Shown here: piece after piece, positions 1 to 8,053 of the stretch | Layout of the letters: each line of letters starts with the position of its first letter | How positions within the stretch are numbered: the stretch's first letter is position 1 | Assembly (NCBI GenBank): GCA_039198685.1 | Contig: JBCCTK010000053.1 | Location: 1-19,749 of the forward strand | Length of the DNA stretch: 19,749 bases | Direction of reading: 5' to 3' | DNA from: UBA5336 sp039198685 | GTDB lineage: Bacteria > Pseudomonadota > Alphaproteobacteria > Caulobacterales > Hyphomonadaceae | Program-made: the position numbers and the translations under genes | The notes under the pieces: model-generated | Seen by the model: only the letters and a program-made list of their open reading frames with translations | What the model was told of the DNA's origin: nothing | Database searches by the model: none

Positions 1-1
1 C

Positions 2-628
2 GGCCTGCAGCGCAAATGGCCGGTTTACCTCTCCACCAAGAACACCATCATGAAAAAGTATGATGGCCGGTTCAAAGACATCTTCCAGGAGGTGTTTGAG
101 AACGAGTTCGCCGACAAGTTTGCCGAGTGGGGCGGCACGTATGAGCACCGTCTGATCGACGACATGGTGGCGGCCTGCCTGAAATGGTCCGGCGGCTATG
201 TCTGGGCCTGTAAGAACTATGATGGCGATGTGCAGTCTGACACGGTGGCCCAAGGGTATGGCTCGCTCGGCTTGATGACCTCCGTCCTGATGTCGCCCGA
301 TGGCAAAACGGTTGAAGCCGAAGCGGCCCATGGCACGGTGACCCGCCACTATCGCAATCACCAGAAAGGTGAGGCAACGTCTACAAACTCCATCGCGTCG
401 ATCTACGCGTGGACCCGCGGCCTGGCCCACAGGGGCCGGATGGACGGAACACCCGAGGTTACGACATTCGCCGAATTACTGGAAGAAACCATCGTAAAAA
501 CAGTCGAGGGCGGTCAGATGACGAAAGATCTGGCTCTACTGATTGGCCCAGATCAAGACTGGCTCACCACCGAAGGCTTCCTGGAAGCCGTTGCCGACAA
601 TTTCGAAAACGCCATGGCGGCTAATTAG
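2..628 (+). CDS. icd: NADP-dependent isocitrate dehydrogenase, C-terminal part (truncated by window edge)
   Basis: The reading frame is open from the window edge and gives the last 208 residues of a protein that starts outside the window. It contains YDGRFKDIFQEVF, LIDDMVA (metal-binding aspartates), NYDGDVQSDTVAQG and AAHGTVTRHYR (the NADP-binding region), all diagnostic of the eukaryote-like homodimeric NADP-isocitrate dehydrogenase of about 400 residues. This type is common in Alphaproteobacteria and distinct from the E. coli type. The enzyme converts isocitrate to 2-oxoglutarate and CO2 with NADPH formation in the TCA cycle. The C-terminus, ending ENAMAAN, looks complete, and no strong terminator hairpin follows it. 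An acetyltransferase gene begins about 11 bases after the stop. From knowledge of the group, icd lies near recA and alaS in several alphaproteobacteria, and it does so here. Confidence 0.95.
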   Translation, partial: GLQRKWPVYLSTKNTIMKKYDGRFKDIFQEVFENEFADKFAEWGGTYEHRLIDDMVAACLKWSGGYVWACKNYDGDVQSDTVAQGYGSLGLMTSVLMSPDGKTVEAEAAHGTVTRHYRNHQKGEATSTNSIASIYAWTRGLAHRGRMDGTPEVTTFAELLEETIVKTVEGGQMTKDLALLIGPDQDWLTTEGFLEAVADNFENAMAAN

Positions 629-638
629 GCCTGCTCCA

Positions 639-1166
639 TTGGTTGATTTTACGCTGCGCCGGGCAGAACCGGGGGATGAGCACGCCCTCGCACTGGTCGG
701 CGCAGCAACGTTTTTGGATGCTTTTATTCACGATATTTCCGGGCCGGATCTCGTGGCTCATTGCGCCCGTCAGCATAGCGTCGCGATCTATGCTGGCTAT
801 CTTTCAAAAACCGATCCCCGCTGGGCGTGTTGGCTCGTGGAGCACGCAGAGACGCTCGCGCCCATAGGCTATGCCGTGGCCTGCCCGCCAGACTTGCCCG
901 GCGATGCCGACCCAACGGACATTGAACTCAAACGCATCTATTGCCTATCCCGGGTGCACGGGTCTGGCGCCGGCCAAGCCTTGTTCAACGCAGCGCTTTC
1001 CCACTGCCAGTCTCTCAAGGCGCCGCGTCTGTGGCTCGGCACCTATGAAGAAAACCGGCGCGCCATCGCCTTTTACAAGCGAAACGGCTTCAAAACGGTC
1101 GCCAAACGACAATTCAAGGTCGGCGAACAGATGTTCGACGACATCGTTATGGCTCGCACCCTTTGA
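639..1166 (+). CDS. GNAT family N-acetyltransferase
   Basis: This is a 175-residue protein of the GCN5-related acetyltransferase fold, which transfers an acyl group from acyl-CoA to an amine. The acceptor cannot be read from sequence. The acetyl-CoA-binding motif A is seen as SRVHGSGAGQALF, following the expected strand (DIELKRIYCL). Motif B is seen as LGTYEENRRAIAFYKRNGF, typical of GNAT C-termini. The start is uncertain. The only in-frame ATG lies at 543, deep inside icd, and would add residues unlike the family. The TTG at 639 gives the N-terminus VDFTLRRAEPGDEHAL, which matches how GNAT proteins begin, and it sits 11 bases after the icd stop. I see no good ribosome binding site, so translation may depend on ribosomes finishing icd. 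trhO follows after 30 bases. Confidence 0.85.
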   Translation: MVDFTLRRAEPGDEHALALVGAATFLDAFIHDISGPDLVAHCARQHSVAIYAGYLSKTDPRWACWLVEHAETLAPIGYAVACPPDLPGDADPTDIELKRIYCLSRVHGSGAGQALFNAALSHCQSLKAPRLWLGTYEENRRAIAFYKRNGFKTVAKRQFKVGEQMFDDIVMARTL

Positions 1167-1196
1167 CTCTGTACCCACGATTGCTAATCGATTCCG

Positions 1197-2111
1197 ATGG
1201 ATACCGAATATTCTGTCGCCGCCTTCTATCGGTTTACGCCTTTGCTGGATCCCGGAGCCCTGCGCGCCCCACTCCTGGCCGCGCTCGACCAACTGCATGC
1301 CCGTGGGACCGTTCTACTTGCGCCGGAGGGCATTAATGGCACGCTTTCCGTGCCTGAAAGGCTCTATGATGATACGCTATCGGTGTTGCGTGCGCTGCCC
1401 GGATGCGAACATCTGCAGGCAAAACGCTCAACCAGCCAAGGTCACGCCTTTCGGCGCCTGAAGGTACGCCTGAAACGCGAGATCGTAACCCTCGGCGTGC
1501 CTGGCGTGAATCCCAGTGAGACAGTCGGCACCTATGTGGCACCGCACGAGTGGAACGCACTCATTACGGATCCCGATACACTGGTGGTGGACACGCGCAA
1601 TACTTATGAAGTGCGCTTGGGCACGTTTAAGGGTGCCAAAGACCCGGGGACAGAGACTTTTGGAGCGTTTCCCGAGTGGCTGGAACAGGCCGCTTCCACC
1701 CACAATCCCAAGCGTATCGCCATGTTCTGCACGGGCGGCATCCGCTGCGAAAAAGCCACGAGTTATGCCAAAAAGGCTGGATTAGGCGATGTTTACCACC
1801 TCGATGGCGGGATCCTGGCCTATCTCAAAGCCATTCCTGAGCCCGAAAGCCTGTGGCGGGGCGAGTGCTTTGTTTTCGATGAACGGGTCGCGCTCACCCA
1901 TGGACTTGCACAGGGCAAAGCAGTCATCTGCAGGGCCTGCAAATTTCCCGTAAGCGCCCTGGCTCAAGACGACCCGCGCTATGTATCCGGTGTGTCCTGT
2001 CCCGAGTGCTTTGATAAAACCAGCGCAGAGCAGAAAGCGCGTTTTATGGAACGCCAGCACCAGGTAGACCTTGCCGAGGCCCGCGGACAAGCTCATCTGG
2101 CGGGCAAATGA
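1197..2111 (+). CDS. trhO: tRNA uridine(34) hydroxylase TrhO (YceA-type rhodanese protein)
   Basis: This 304-residue cytoplasmic protein fits the TrhO/YceA family. Known members use O2 to hydroxylate uridine 34 of certain tRNAs, the first step towards 5-methoxyuridine or 5-oxyacetyluridine. Residues 1-100 form the family's N-terminal domain (LLAPEGINGTLS, then the FRRLKVRLKREIVTLG region). Residues 120-215 are a rhodanese domain with FCTGGIRCEKAT, in which Cys178 is the catalytic-loop cysteine and Cys184 the second conserved one. The C-terminus carries Cys245/248 and Cys268/271 (CRAC...CPEC), a likely metal-binding pair of knuckles also typical of the family. There is no clear ribosome binding site, but the N-terminus fits family length. 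The stop codon overlaps the start of the next gene, so the two are probably cotranslated. Confidence 0.92.
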   Translation: MDTEYSVAAFYRFTPLLDPGALRAPLLAALDQLHARGTVLLAPEGINGTLSVPERLYDDTLSVLRALPGCEHLQAKRSTSQGHAFRRLKVRLKREIVTLGVPGVNPSETVGTYVAPHEWNALITDPDTLVVDTRNTYEVRLGTFKGAKDPGTETFGAFPEWLEQAASTHNPKRIAMFCTGGIRCEKATSYAKKAGLGDVYHLDGGILAYLKAIPEPESLWRGECFVFDERVALTHGLAQGKAVICRACKFPVSALAQDDPRYVSGVSCPECFDKTSAEQKARFMERQHQVDLAEARGQAHLAGK

Positions 2112-2752
2112 CCGCCGACATTCCAATCCTGTATTCCTTTCGGCGGTGTCCCTACGCCATGCGCGCGCGACTCGCACTGCACGCTTCAGGCATAGCGTGC
2201 GAGCTACGCGAAGTTGTTTTGCGAAATAAGCCAACGGAGATGCTGGCCGCCTCGCCCAAAGGCACCGTTCCGGTGCTCGTGGTTCCAGCCGGCACCGTCA
2301 TCGATGAAAGCCTTTCAATCATGCGCTGGGCCCTGGAGCAGAATGATCCGAAGGGCTGGCTCGCGTCCAGAGATAGGGAAATCCAAGGCTGGATTGACGA
2401 GATCGACGGCGCCTTCAAACACCACCTCGATCGATACAAGTATCCAAACCGGTTTGGTGATCTCGATCCCAAACCGCACCGGGAGGCCGGTTATTCTATC
2501 TTGCAGCGCCTGGAACACACACTGTCCAATCACGGGTTTCTGGTCGGCGCCACGGAAAGCCTGGCTGACATCGCTACGTTTCCATTTGTCCGGCAATTCG
2601 CCAATACCGACAGGGACTGGTTTGATGCCTTGGATCTTCCATCGCTTAACGCCTGGCTGGCACATTACCTGGGCGCACCAGACTTTCTGGCCATCATGGG
2701 CAAGCATGCCCCTTGGCAAGGAGGTCGAGGGCCAATCGTTTTTTCGAAATAG
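2108..2752 (+). CDS. Glutathione S-transferase-like protein with CPYA N-terminal motif
   Basis: This is a 214-residue soluble protein. Residues 5-80 form a thioredoxin-like GST N-terminal domain with Cys14 in CPYAMRAR. The cis-proline region is seen as SPKGTVPVLV and the glutathione gamma-glutamyl contact as DESLSIMRWA. The rest is a helical GST C-terminal domain. A cysteine at the domain start recalls glutaredoxin 2 and the omega/Cys-type GSTs, which carry out thiol transfer or deglutathionylation rather than classical conjugation, but the substrate cannot be told. The ATG overlaps the TGA of trhO by four bases, suggesting translational coupling. A link between tRNA U34 hydroxylation and thiol chemistry is only an inference from this arrangement. 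No terminator is obvious in the 158 bases before the convergent alaS. Confidence 0.88.
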   Translation: MTADIPILYSFRRCPYAMRARLALHASGIACELREVVLRNKPTEMLAASPKGTVPVLVVPAGTVIDESLSIMRWALEQNDPKGWLASRDREIQGWIDEIDGAFKHHLDRYKYPNRFGDLDPKPHREAGYSILQRLEHTLSNHGFLVGATESLADIATFPFVRQFANTDRDWFDALDLPSLNAWLAHYLGAPDFLAIMGKHAPWQGGRGPIVFSK

Positions 2753-2910
2753 ACCGGGGATCGGCCACGACCGGCCCAATTCCGAGCAGGCGTCCAAGCC
2801 ATGTCCGGTCAGCGCCGCTGTCGTTTTCTGCTTTATCCCAGCACAATAGACAGCTGTGTTTATCAATTGCGACAGGAACCCGCGCGCGGCACCCAGATCA
2901 ACGAAGCCTC

Positions 2911-5559
2911 TCAGCTGGACTCTAAAACAGCACGAACATTCGCCACGGCGGCCTCGGCCTTACTGCCATCCGGCCCGCCCGCCTGGGCCATGTCCGGACG
3001 CCCGCCGCCGCCTTTACCGCCCACCGCGGCGCTCGCTGTCTTGACCAAGTCAATGGCCGAAATCCGCTCTGTGAGGTCCTTGGTCACGCCGACGGAAACA
3101 GCGGCCTTGCCATCATTGACGCCAACGAAAATAACCACACCAGAGCCAATCTGTGCCTTGGCTTCATCAACAAGGGCCCGCAAGTCTTTGCCGCCAACCC
3201 CATCCGCGACCCGGCCAATGAAATTCACACCATTAATGATGTCGGGGCCGCTCGGCACACCGGCGCCGCCCATCGCCAGTTTTCGTTTGGCCTCGCCGAG
3301 ATCCTTTTCCAGAGCTTTGCGTTCGTCCATTAGTCCGGACACCCGCCCGACAACATCCTTGAGCGGAACCTTCAGATGTTCGCTCACATCGAGCGCCACA
3401 CGCGCCTGGCCTTTCAGGTGCGCCAGGGCTTCTGCCCCTGTCAGGGCTTCTATTCGACGAATTCCGGCTGAAACTCCCTGTTCGGACAAAATGACAAACG
3501 CCCCAATATCGCCCGTCCGCGCCACATGGGTGCCGCCGCACAATTCAACGGAGTAAGGATTGTCTTCCCCGTCAAGCGCTTGCCCCATGGTCAGCACCCG
3601 CACCTCGTCTCCATATTTCTCGCCGAAGAGCGCCAAAGCGCCAGCTTCGATGGCCGCTTCGGGGGTCGATGTTTTAACAGACACCGCCTGGTTCTGTCTG
3701 ATCACACGGTTCACACAGTCTTCAATCTGCTCAATCTCTACGACAGTCAGGGGCTTGCCATGGGAGAAGTCGAATCGAAATCGATCCGCCTCAACCAAAG
3801 ACCCCTTCTGGGTGACGTGGGCGCCAAGAGTCTTGCGGAGCGCGGCATGCATGAGATGCGTTGCAGAGTGATTTGCCATGATTTGGGTCCGGCGGGTCAA
3901 ATCCACACGCAGATCCGCCGTTTCGCCGAGCTCAATCGAACCGGACACAATTTCGCCTGAATGGACATGGAGATCACCCGCCCGCTTCTGCACGTCACGC
4001 ACAATAAAGCGCGCACCGTTTCGAAATAGAATGTCTCCCTGGTCTGCTGCCTGGCCGCCACTTTCCGCATAAAACGGGGTCGCATCAAAGAGCAGCTCCG
4101 CAGCACCCTCGCCAAACGCTGCGCTTTCTGATCCCTCCTTGACGATAGCCAGAAGCGTGCCTTCACTTTCGGTCGTATGATATCCTTGGAAATCAGTGGC
4201 GCCGAGACGGTCACGCAGCGCGAACCAAACGCCATCTCCCGCAACATCGCCTGATCCAGTCCAGGCACTGCGCGAGTCCGCTTTTTGACGCTCCATGGCA
4301 ACATTGAATTCACCATGGTCAATCGTGATGTTTCGATTTCGGAGAATGTCTTCCGTCAGGTCGACCGGGAAGCCAAACGTGTCATAGAGTTTGAAGGCCG
4401 TCTCGCCGGAAAACTGATCGCCCGCAGACAGGCCGGCACTCGCCTCCTCCAGCAGACTGAGGCCGCGCCCGAGCGTCCTTTGGAACCGCGCCTCCTCTTG
4501 TTCCAGCTCTGCTTTAATGGCCGCTTCTGCGCGAACCAATTCCGGATAGGCATCACCCATTTCAGACAAGAGCGCGGGCAGAAGCTTGTACATTGACGGG
4601 GCCCGCGCGCCCAGAACATGGCCATGGCGCATGGCCCGGCGCATGATTCGCCGCAGCACATAGCCGCGCCCTTCATTTGAAGGTGAGACACCATCCGCCA
4701 ACAGGAAGGATGCGGCTCTCAAATGGTCTGCAATCACCCGAAACGAGGCTTGGTCGCTCCCTTGGGCCTTTTTGCCATATATATCTTCAGCCGCCGCAAT
4801 CAGGTTTGCAAAGAGATCGATGTCATAATTGTTGTGCTTGCCCTGGAGCACGGCGGCAATACGCTCCAAACCCATGCCTGTATCTATAGAAGGCTTCGGA
4901 AGCGGCTGGCGAACACCGCCTTCACCCTGATCATACTGCATGAAGACCAGGTTCCAGATCTCTATGAAGCGATCACCATCCTCATCAGGCGATCCTGGGG
5001 GTCCACCCGCGATTTGGGAGCCATGGTCGTAGAAAATCTCCGAACATGGACCGCAAGGCCCCGTTTCGCCCATCGACCAGAAATTATCGGATGTCGAAAT
5101 TCGAATGATTTTGTCGTCTGGAAGGCCCGCAATCGTCTTCCAGAGGGCCGCTGCTTCCTCGTCATCTCCATAGACTGTAACAAGCAATTTGTCCTTCGGC
5201 AGATCAAATTCACCCGTAACCATGTCCCAGGCGTATGAAATGGCCTTTTCCTTGAAATAATCTCCAAATGAGAAATTCCCGAGCATTTCAAAAAATGTGT
5301 GGTGGCGCGCCGTGTATCCCACATTGTCGAGGTCGTTGTGCTTCCCGCCGGCGCGCACGCATTTCTGTGAGGTCACCATGCGAGATGCGCTCGGCTTTTC
5401 TGCGCCCGTGAAAATATTCTTAAAGGGCACCATACCCGCATTCACGTAGAGAAGGGTTGGATCGTCTTCCGGAACCAGAGGAGCGGAACGACCGCGCTGG
5501 TGCCCGTTTTTCTCGAAGAATGACAAGAAAGCTTCGCGAATATCGTTCACACCGGCCAT
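2911..5559 (-). CDS. alaS: Alanine--tRNA ligase
   Basis: This is alanyl-tRNA synthetase, which charges tRNA(Ala), has an editing domain against mischarged Ser/Gly, and is about 882 residues long, the normal size. From the N-terminus it shows the class II catalytic core (PTLLYVNAGMVPFKNIFTG, then RHHTFFEMLGNFSFGDYF). The editing-domain HxxxH follows as NHSATHLMHAAL near residue 565, then the metal-binding CGGTHV near 675, and finally the C-terminal DHHA1 domain with a glycine-rich tract (GGKGGGGRPDMAQAGG). An ATG at 5574 would add five residues. I prefer 5559 because bacterial relatives begin M-x-GVN-IR, and a GGGA lies upstream. Both starts have weak ribosome binding sites. The gene follows recA in the same direction, and a candidate promoter of its own lies in the gap. 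Confidence 0.97.
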   Translation of the reverse strand: MAGVNDIREAFLSFFEKNGHQRGRSAPLVPEDDPTLLYVNAGMVPFKNIFTGAEKPSASRMVTSQKCVRAGGKHNDLDNVGYTARHHTFFEMLGNFSFGDYFKEKAISYAWDMVTGEFDLPKDKLLVTVYGDDEEAAALWKTIAGLPDDKIIRISTSDNFWSMGETGPCGPCSEIFYDHGSQIAGGPPGSPDEDGDRFIEIWNLVFMQYDQGEGGVRQPLPKPSIDTGMGLERIAAVLQGKHNNYDIDLFANLIAAAEDIYGKKAQGSDQASFRVIADHLRAASFLLADGVSPSNEGRGYVLRRIMRRAMRHGHVLGARAPSMYKLLPALLSEMGDAYPELVRAEAAIKAELEQEEARFQRTLGRGLSLLEEASAGLSAGDQFSGETAFKLYDTFGFPVDLTEDILRNRNITIDHGEFNVAMERQKADSRSAWTGSGDVAGDGVWFALRDRLGATDFQGYHTTESEGTLLAIVKEGSESAAFGEGAAELLFDATPFYAESGGQAADQGDILFRNGARFIVRDVQKRAGDLHVHSGEIVSGSIELGETADLRVDLTRRTQIMANHSATHLMHAALRKTLGAHVTQKGSLVEADRFRFDFSHGKPLTVVEIEQIEDCVNRVIRQNQAVSVKTSTPEAAIEAGALALFGEKYGDEVRVLTMGQALDGEDNPYSVELCGGTHVARTGDIGAFVILSEQGVSAGIRRIEALTGAEALAHLKGQARVALDVSEHLKVPLKDVVGRVSGLMDERKALEKDLGEAKRKLAMGGAGVPSGPDIINGVNFIGRVADGVGGKDLRALVDEAKAQIGSGVVIFVGVNDGKAAVSVGVTKDLTERISAIDLVKTASAAVGGKGGGGRPDMAQAGGPDGSKAEAAVANVRAVLESS

Positions 5560-5607
5560 GCAGATGTTTCCCATTGAAGACCTATACTCGAACGTGCCGA
5601 AACGGGC

Positions 5608-5636
5608 GATATAAGCGCGTCAGATCCGTTCGACAA
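5608..5636 (-). promoter_or_regulatory. Candidate sigma-70 type promoter of alaS
   Basis: Read on the minus strand between the recA stop and the alaS start there is TTGTCG (5636-5631), then exactly 17 bases, then TATATC (5613-5608). This is a good match to vegetative -35 and -10 boxes, and it places the transcript start about 40 bases before the preferred alaS ATG. It would let alaS be expressed independently of recA. The call rests on matching consensus by eye; the TTG of the -35 is intact and the -10 is close to TATAAT. Confidence 0.45.
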
Positions 5637-5646
5637 ATTCGCTGCG

Positions 5647-6735
5647 TTACCCTGTCTCACTTTCTGGTGGCGCAGCGTCAAGCGACATCCCGGCCGTCAA
5701 CATATCTTCTGTCAACAATCCAGCCTTATGACGCACCAATTCCTCAATCTGAAGCGCAATCTCGGGATTATCTTTCAAGAACTGGCGAGACTTTTCGCGG
5801 CCCTGACCGATCCTTTGACCATTGAAAGAGTACCAGGAGCCGGATTTCTCCACGACCTCTCCCTTTACACCAAGGTCAATCAGTTCACCCGTTTTCGATA
5901 TTCCCTCACCGTAAATGATGTCGAACTCAATTTGGCGGAAGGGTGGCGCAACCTTGTTCTTCACAACCTTTACGCGCGTTTGATTTCCAATCGTTTCTTC
6001 TCGGTCCTTGATTGAGCCAATTCGTCGAATATCGAGGCGCACAGACGCATAGAATTTCAGCGCATTGCCACCCGATGTTGTCTCGGGACTTCCGAACATC
6101 ACACCAATCTTCATTCGGATCTGGTTGATAAAAATCACCATGCAATTGGTCTTGGAAATCGACCCCGTCAGTTTGCGCAACGCCTGGCTCATCAATCGCG
6201 CCTGAAGCCCGGGCAGGCTGTCTCCCATTTCACCCTCAAGTTCTGCGCGCGGCGTAAGCGCCGCTACAGAGTCGATGACGACTATATCGACGGCACCGGA
6301 TCGTACCAATGTGTCAGCAATTTCCAGGGCCTGCTCGCCAGTGTCAGGTTGGGAAACCAGCAGGTCGTCCAAATCAACGCCGAGTTTTGCAGCATAGACT
6401 GGGTCAAGCGCATGTTCGGCGTCCACGAATGCGCAGACGCCTCCACTGGCCTGCGCTTCAGCAACAACATGCAGCGCCAAAGTCGTCTTACCGGAGCTCT
6501 CTGGCCCGAAAATCTCAACCACGCGGCCCTTTGGCAATCCGCCAATCCCAAGGGCAATATCCAGCCCTAGAGACCCCGTAGAGATCGCTTCGATATCGAG
6601 GGCTTTGTTATCGCCCAGGCGCATGACCGACCCTTTGCCAAAAGACCGCTCAATATTGCCCAGGGCCGTCTCCAAGGCTTTCTGCTTATCCACGACGCTG
6701 TCCTTGTCCACCAATTGCAGGACTGGTTTGCCCAT
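5647..6735 (-). CDS. recA: Recombinase RecA
   Basis: RecA forms ATP-dependent filaments on single-stranded DNA, drives strand exchange in recombination repair, and activates LexA cleavage in the SOS response. The protein has 362 residues, a usual length. The N-terminal polymerisation region includes IERSFGKGSVMRLG. Walker A is GPESSGKT at residues 77-84, Walker B is DIVVIDSVAAL, and the DNA-binding loop region contains FINQIRMKIGVMFGSPETT. The C-terminus ends in a short acidic tail (ESETG). An upstream in-frame ATG at 6762 would add nine residues. The start at 6735 is preferred because a clear ribosome binding site, GGAGAG, lies at the right distance and the N-terminus then matches relatives. 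A possible SOS-type operator and promoter lie upstream, divergent from the DUF2093 gene. alaS follows after about 90 bases. Confidence 0.98.
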   Translation of the reverse strand: MGKPVLQLVDKDSVVDKQKALETALGNIERSFGKGSVMRLGDNKALDIEAISTGSLGLDIALGIGGLPKGRVVEIFGPESSGKTTLALHVVAEAQASGGVCAFVDAEHALDPVYAAKLGVDLDDLLVSQPDTGEQALEIADTLVRSGAVDIVVIDSVAALTPRAELEGEMGDSLPGLQARLMSQALRKLTGSISKTNCMVIFINQIRMKIGVMFGSPETTSGGNALKFYASVRLDIRRIGSIKDREETIGNQTRVKVVKNKVAPPFRQIEFDIIYGEGISKTGELIDLGVKGEVVEKSGSWYSFNGQRIGQGREKSRQFLKDNPEIALQIEELVRHKAGLLTEDMLTAGMSLDAAPPESETG

Positions 6736-6798
6736 CAGTTCTCTCCATCTGTCAATGATCAAACGGAAATGGCAAGAGCCTCCCGCTGCTCAACGGCG

Positions 6799-6835
6799 TA
6801 TGTACCACAAATGTTCCACAGAACAAAATGGAAAC
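6799..6835 (-). promoter_or_regulatory. Candidate recA promoter overlapped by an alphaproteobacterial SOS-like box
   Basis: Positions 6821-6835 read GAACAAAATGGAAAC on the plus strand. This matches the alphaproteobacterial LexA site GAAC-N7-GAAC in seven of its eight fixed bases; the same site read towards recA is GTTT-N7-GTTC. It overlaps a possible -35 TTGTTC (6826-6821) followed by 16 bases and a possible -10 TACATA (6804-6799). An operator covering the -35 would suit LexA repression. A perfect inverted repeat TGTTC-CACA-GAACA at 6812-6825 overlaps the same place. Assignment is by motif match only. Confidence 0.5.
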
Positions 6836-6886
6836 TTCTGAGCGTTAGCCCTTTTCTTTTGCGCCAATTTCAGGCAGTCTGGAATC

Positions 6887-7102
6887 ATGTTGACGAAACG
6901 CCCTCAACCGCCGGGGATCGCTCGCGTGCGTTACCTGGATGGGGACCTGCAGGTTCTTGAACCCGGAGACTTTGTTGTGTGCGCCGTGACCGGCCGGAAA
7001 ATTCCCCTTCAGGGATTAAGATACTGGAGCGTTGATCTCCAGGAAGCGTATGTCGACGCTGCGGCAGCCGGCCAGAGAATGGCGCGGCAGACCGGGGAGT
7101 AG
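6887..7102 (+). CDS. DUF2093 domain-containing protein
   Basis: This is a small 71-residue protein of unknown function. Its sequence MLTKRPQPPGIARVRYLDGD, then VLEPGDFVVCAVTG, then GLRYWSVDLQEAYVD, agrees along its whole length with the DUF2093 family, which I know as a short alphaproteobacterial family with a conserved C-x-VTG core and an LRYWSVxxQEAY stretch. It has a single cysteine within that core, no membrane segment and no signal peptide, so it is probably cytoplasmic. The ribosome binding site is weak (CTGGA). The stop is three bases before the start of the M23 peptidase gene, so the two are likely one transcription unit. It is read divergently from recA, with 151 bases between the two starts. 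Confidence 0.85.
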   Translation: MLTKRPQPPGIARVRYLDGDLQVLEPGDFVVCAVTGRKIPLQGLRYWSVDLQEAYVDAAAAGQRMARQTGE

Positions 7103-7105
7103 GAC

Positions 7106-8041
7106 GTGATCCAGGACATGATTTTTGGCGTGCTTTTGTCCTGGGCCGGTTTCTGGTCTGCGGGCGCGCCGGCGGCCACGTCCGACGTTGCAGTGCAGTG
7201 TGGCGGCGCCCTCAGCCAAGGTGGCCTTATCGTTTGCCAGGCAGCGGAAGGCACAGAGTTAATTTATGGAGGCTACACTGTTCGCGTGGGCCAAGATGGC
7301 CATGCTGTTTTTGGAGTGGCACGGGACGCCGACCTGACGGCGCAGATTGTCGGTCAGGCGACAAGCGGGCCGGTAAACATCACCCTGGCACTGGAGCCTC
7401 GCGAGGATGCTTTTCGCGTCATTGAAGGCCTTGAGTGCGACAAGGTAGATGCACGCACACCGGAGCAAAAAGCCCATGCCGGGGAAAGTTGGGTTATAAA
7501 GCAGACCGCTTTTGGAACATTTCATTCCAGCGAAGCCTGGACGAACGGGTTTTCGCGCCCCGCGGCGGGGCCGCCAAGCTCGCCATTTGGTCCAGCGCGG
7601 AAATATATTGGCGTCAGCGCCGAGACCGGAGAACCCTGCGAAAGCGTTTCCGTGCACCGGGGTTATGATATCGCCACGCCGGTTGGAACGCAATTGATCG
7701 CGCCGGCAGGCGGTATCGTAACGCTCGCCGACCCTGACCTTTATTATGAAGGCGGGACTATATTTCTTGACCATGGGCATGGGCTGGTTTCCGTCTTCCT
7801 GCATTTGTCCTCGATCGACGTCGCTGTGGGGGACCATGTCGAGCAGGGCGCCCTCCTGGGCAAAACAGGAAATACAGGCCGGACCACGGGACCGCACCTG
7901 CACTGGGCGGTTAAATGGCGTCATCAGGCGAGTGACGACAGGGGCGGCGATTTTTATATTGACCCAGCCTTGCTGCTGGACATCGATTTCAACGCGGTCG
8001 CATCCACCGCTCCTGATCCAAGAATCGCGCCCGCTCCCTAG
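7106..8041 (+). CDS. M23 family metallopeptidase, probably exported cell-wall hydrolase
   Basis: This 311-residue protein begins with a hydrophobic stretch ending APAATSD, consistent with a signal peptide although no basic residue precedes it. Residues 180-290 form a LytM/M23 peptidase domain. The zinc ligands are His184 and Asp188 (HRGYD) and His266 in GPHLHW (264-266), with the catalytic-type His233 in FLHLSS. All expected active-site residues are present, so it should be an active zinc endopeptidase, presumably cutting peptidoglycan cross-links in the periplasm. The region at 30-170 is a beta-rich N-terminal part I do not recognise as LysM or SPOR. The GTG start at 7106 is favoured by GGGGAG just upstream; an ATG four codons later is the alternative. 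It follows the DUF2093 gene by three bases and ends 12 bases from a convergent gene. Confidence 0.92.
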   Translation: MIQDMIFGVLLSWAGFWSAGAPAATSDVAVQCGGALSQGGLIVCQAAEGTELIYGGYTVRVGQDGHAVFGVARDADLTAQIVGQATSGPVNITLALEPREDAFRVIEGLECDKVDARTPEQKAHAGESWVIKQTAFGTFHSSEAWTNGFSRPAAGPPSSPFGPARKYIGVSAETGEPCESVSVHRGYDIATPVGTQLIAPAGGIVTLADPDLYYEGGTIFLDHGHGLVSVFLHLSSIDVAVGDHVEQGALLGKTGNTGRTTGPHLHWAVKWRHQASDDRGGDFYIDPALLLDIDFNAVASTAPDPRIAPAP

Positions 8042-8053
8042 CATGAGGGCTGT

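Noticed and set aside
2753..2910. Possible terminator between the convergent GST-like gene and alaS
   Set aside because: Only short palindromes are present (CCGCGCGCGG at 2880-2889, and ACAGCTGT near 2850). Neither has a loop plus T-run. I see no gene or clear signal here.
2801..3556. A 251-codon open frame on the plus strand opposite the 3' end of alaS
   Set aside because: It is low-complexity (Pro, Ser, Ala, Arg rich) and mirrors the conserved C-terminal alaS coding sequence.
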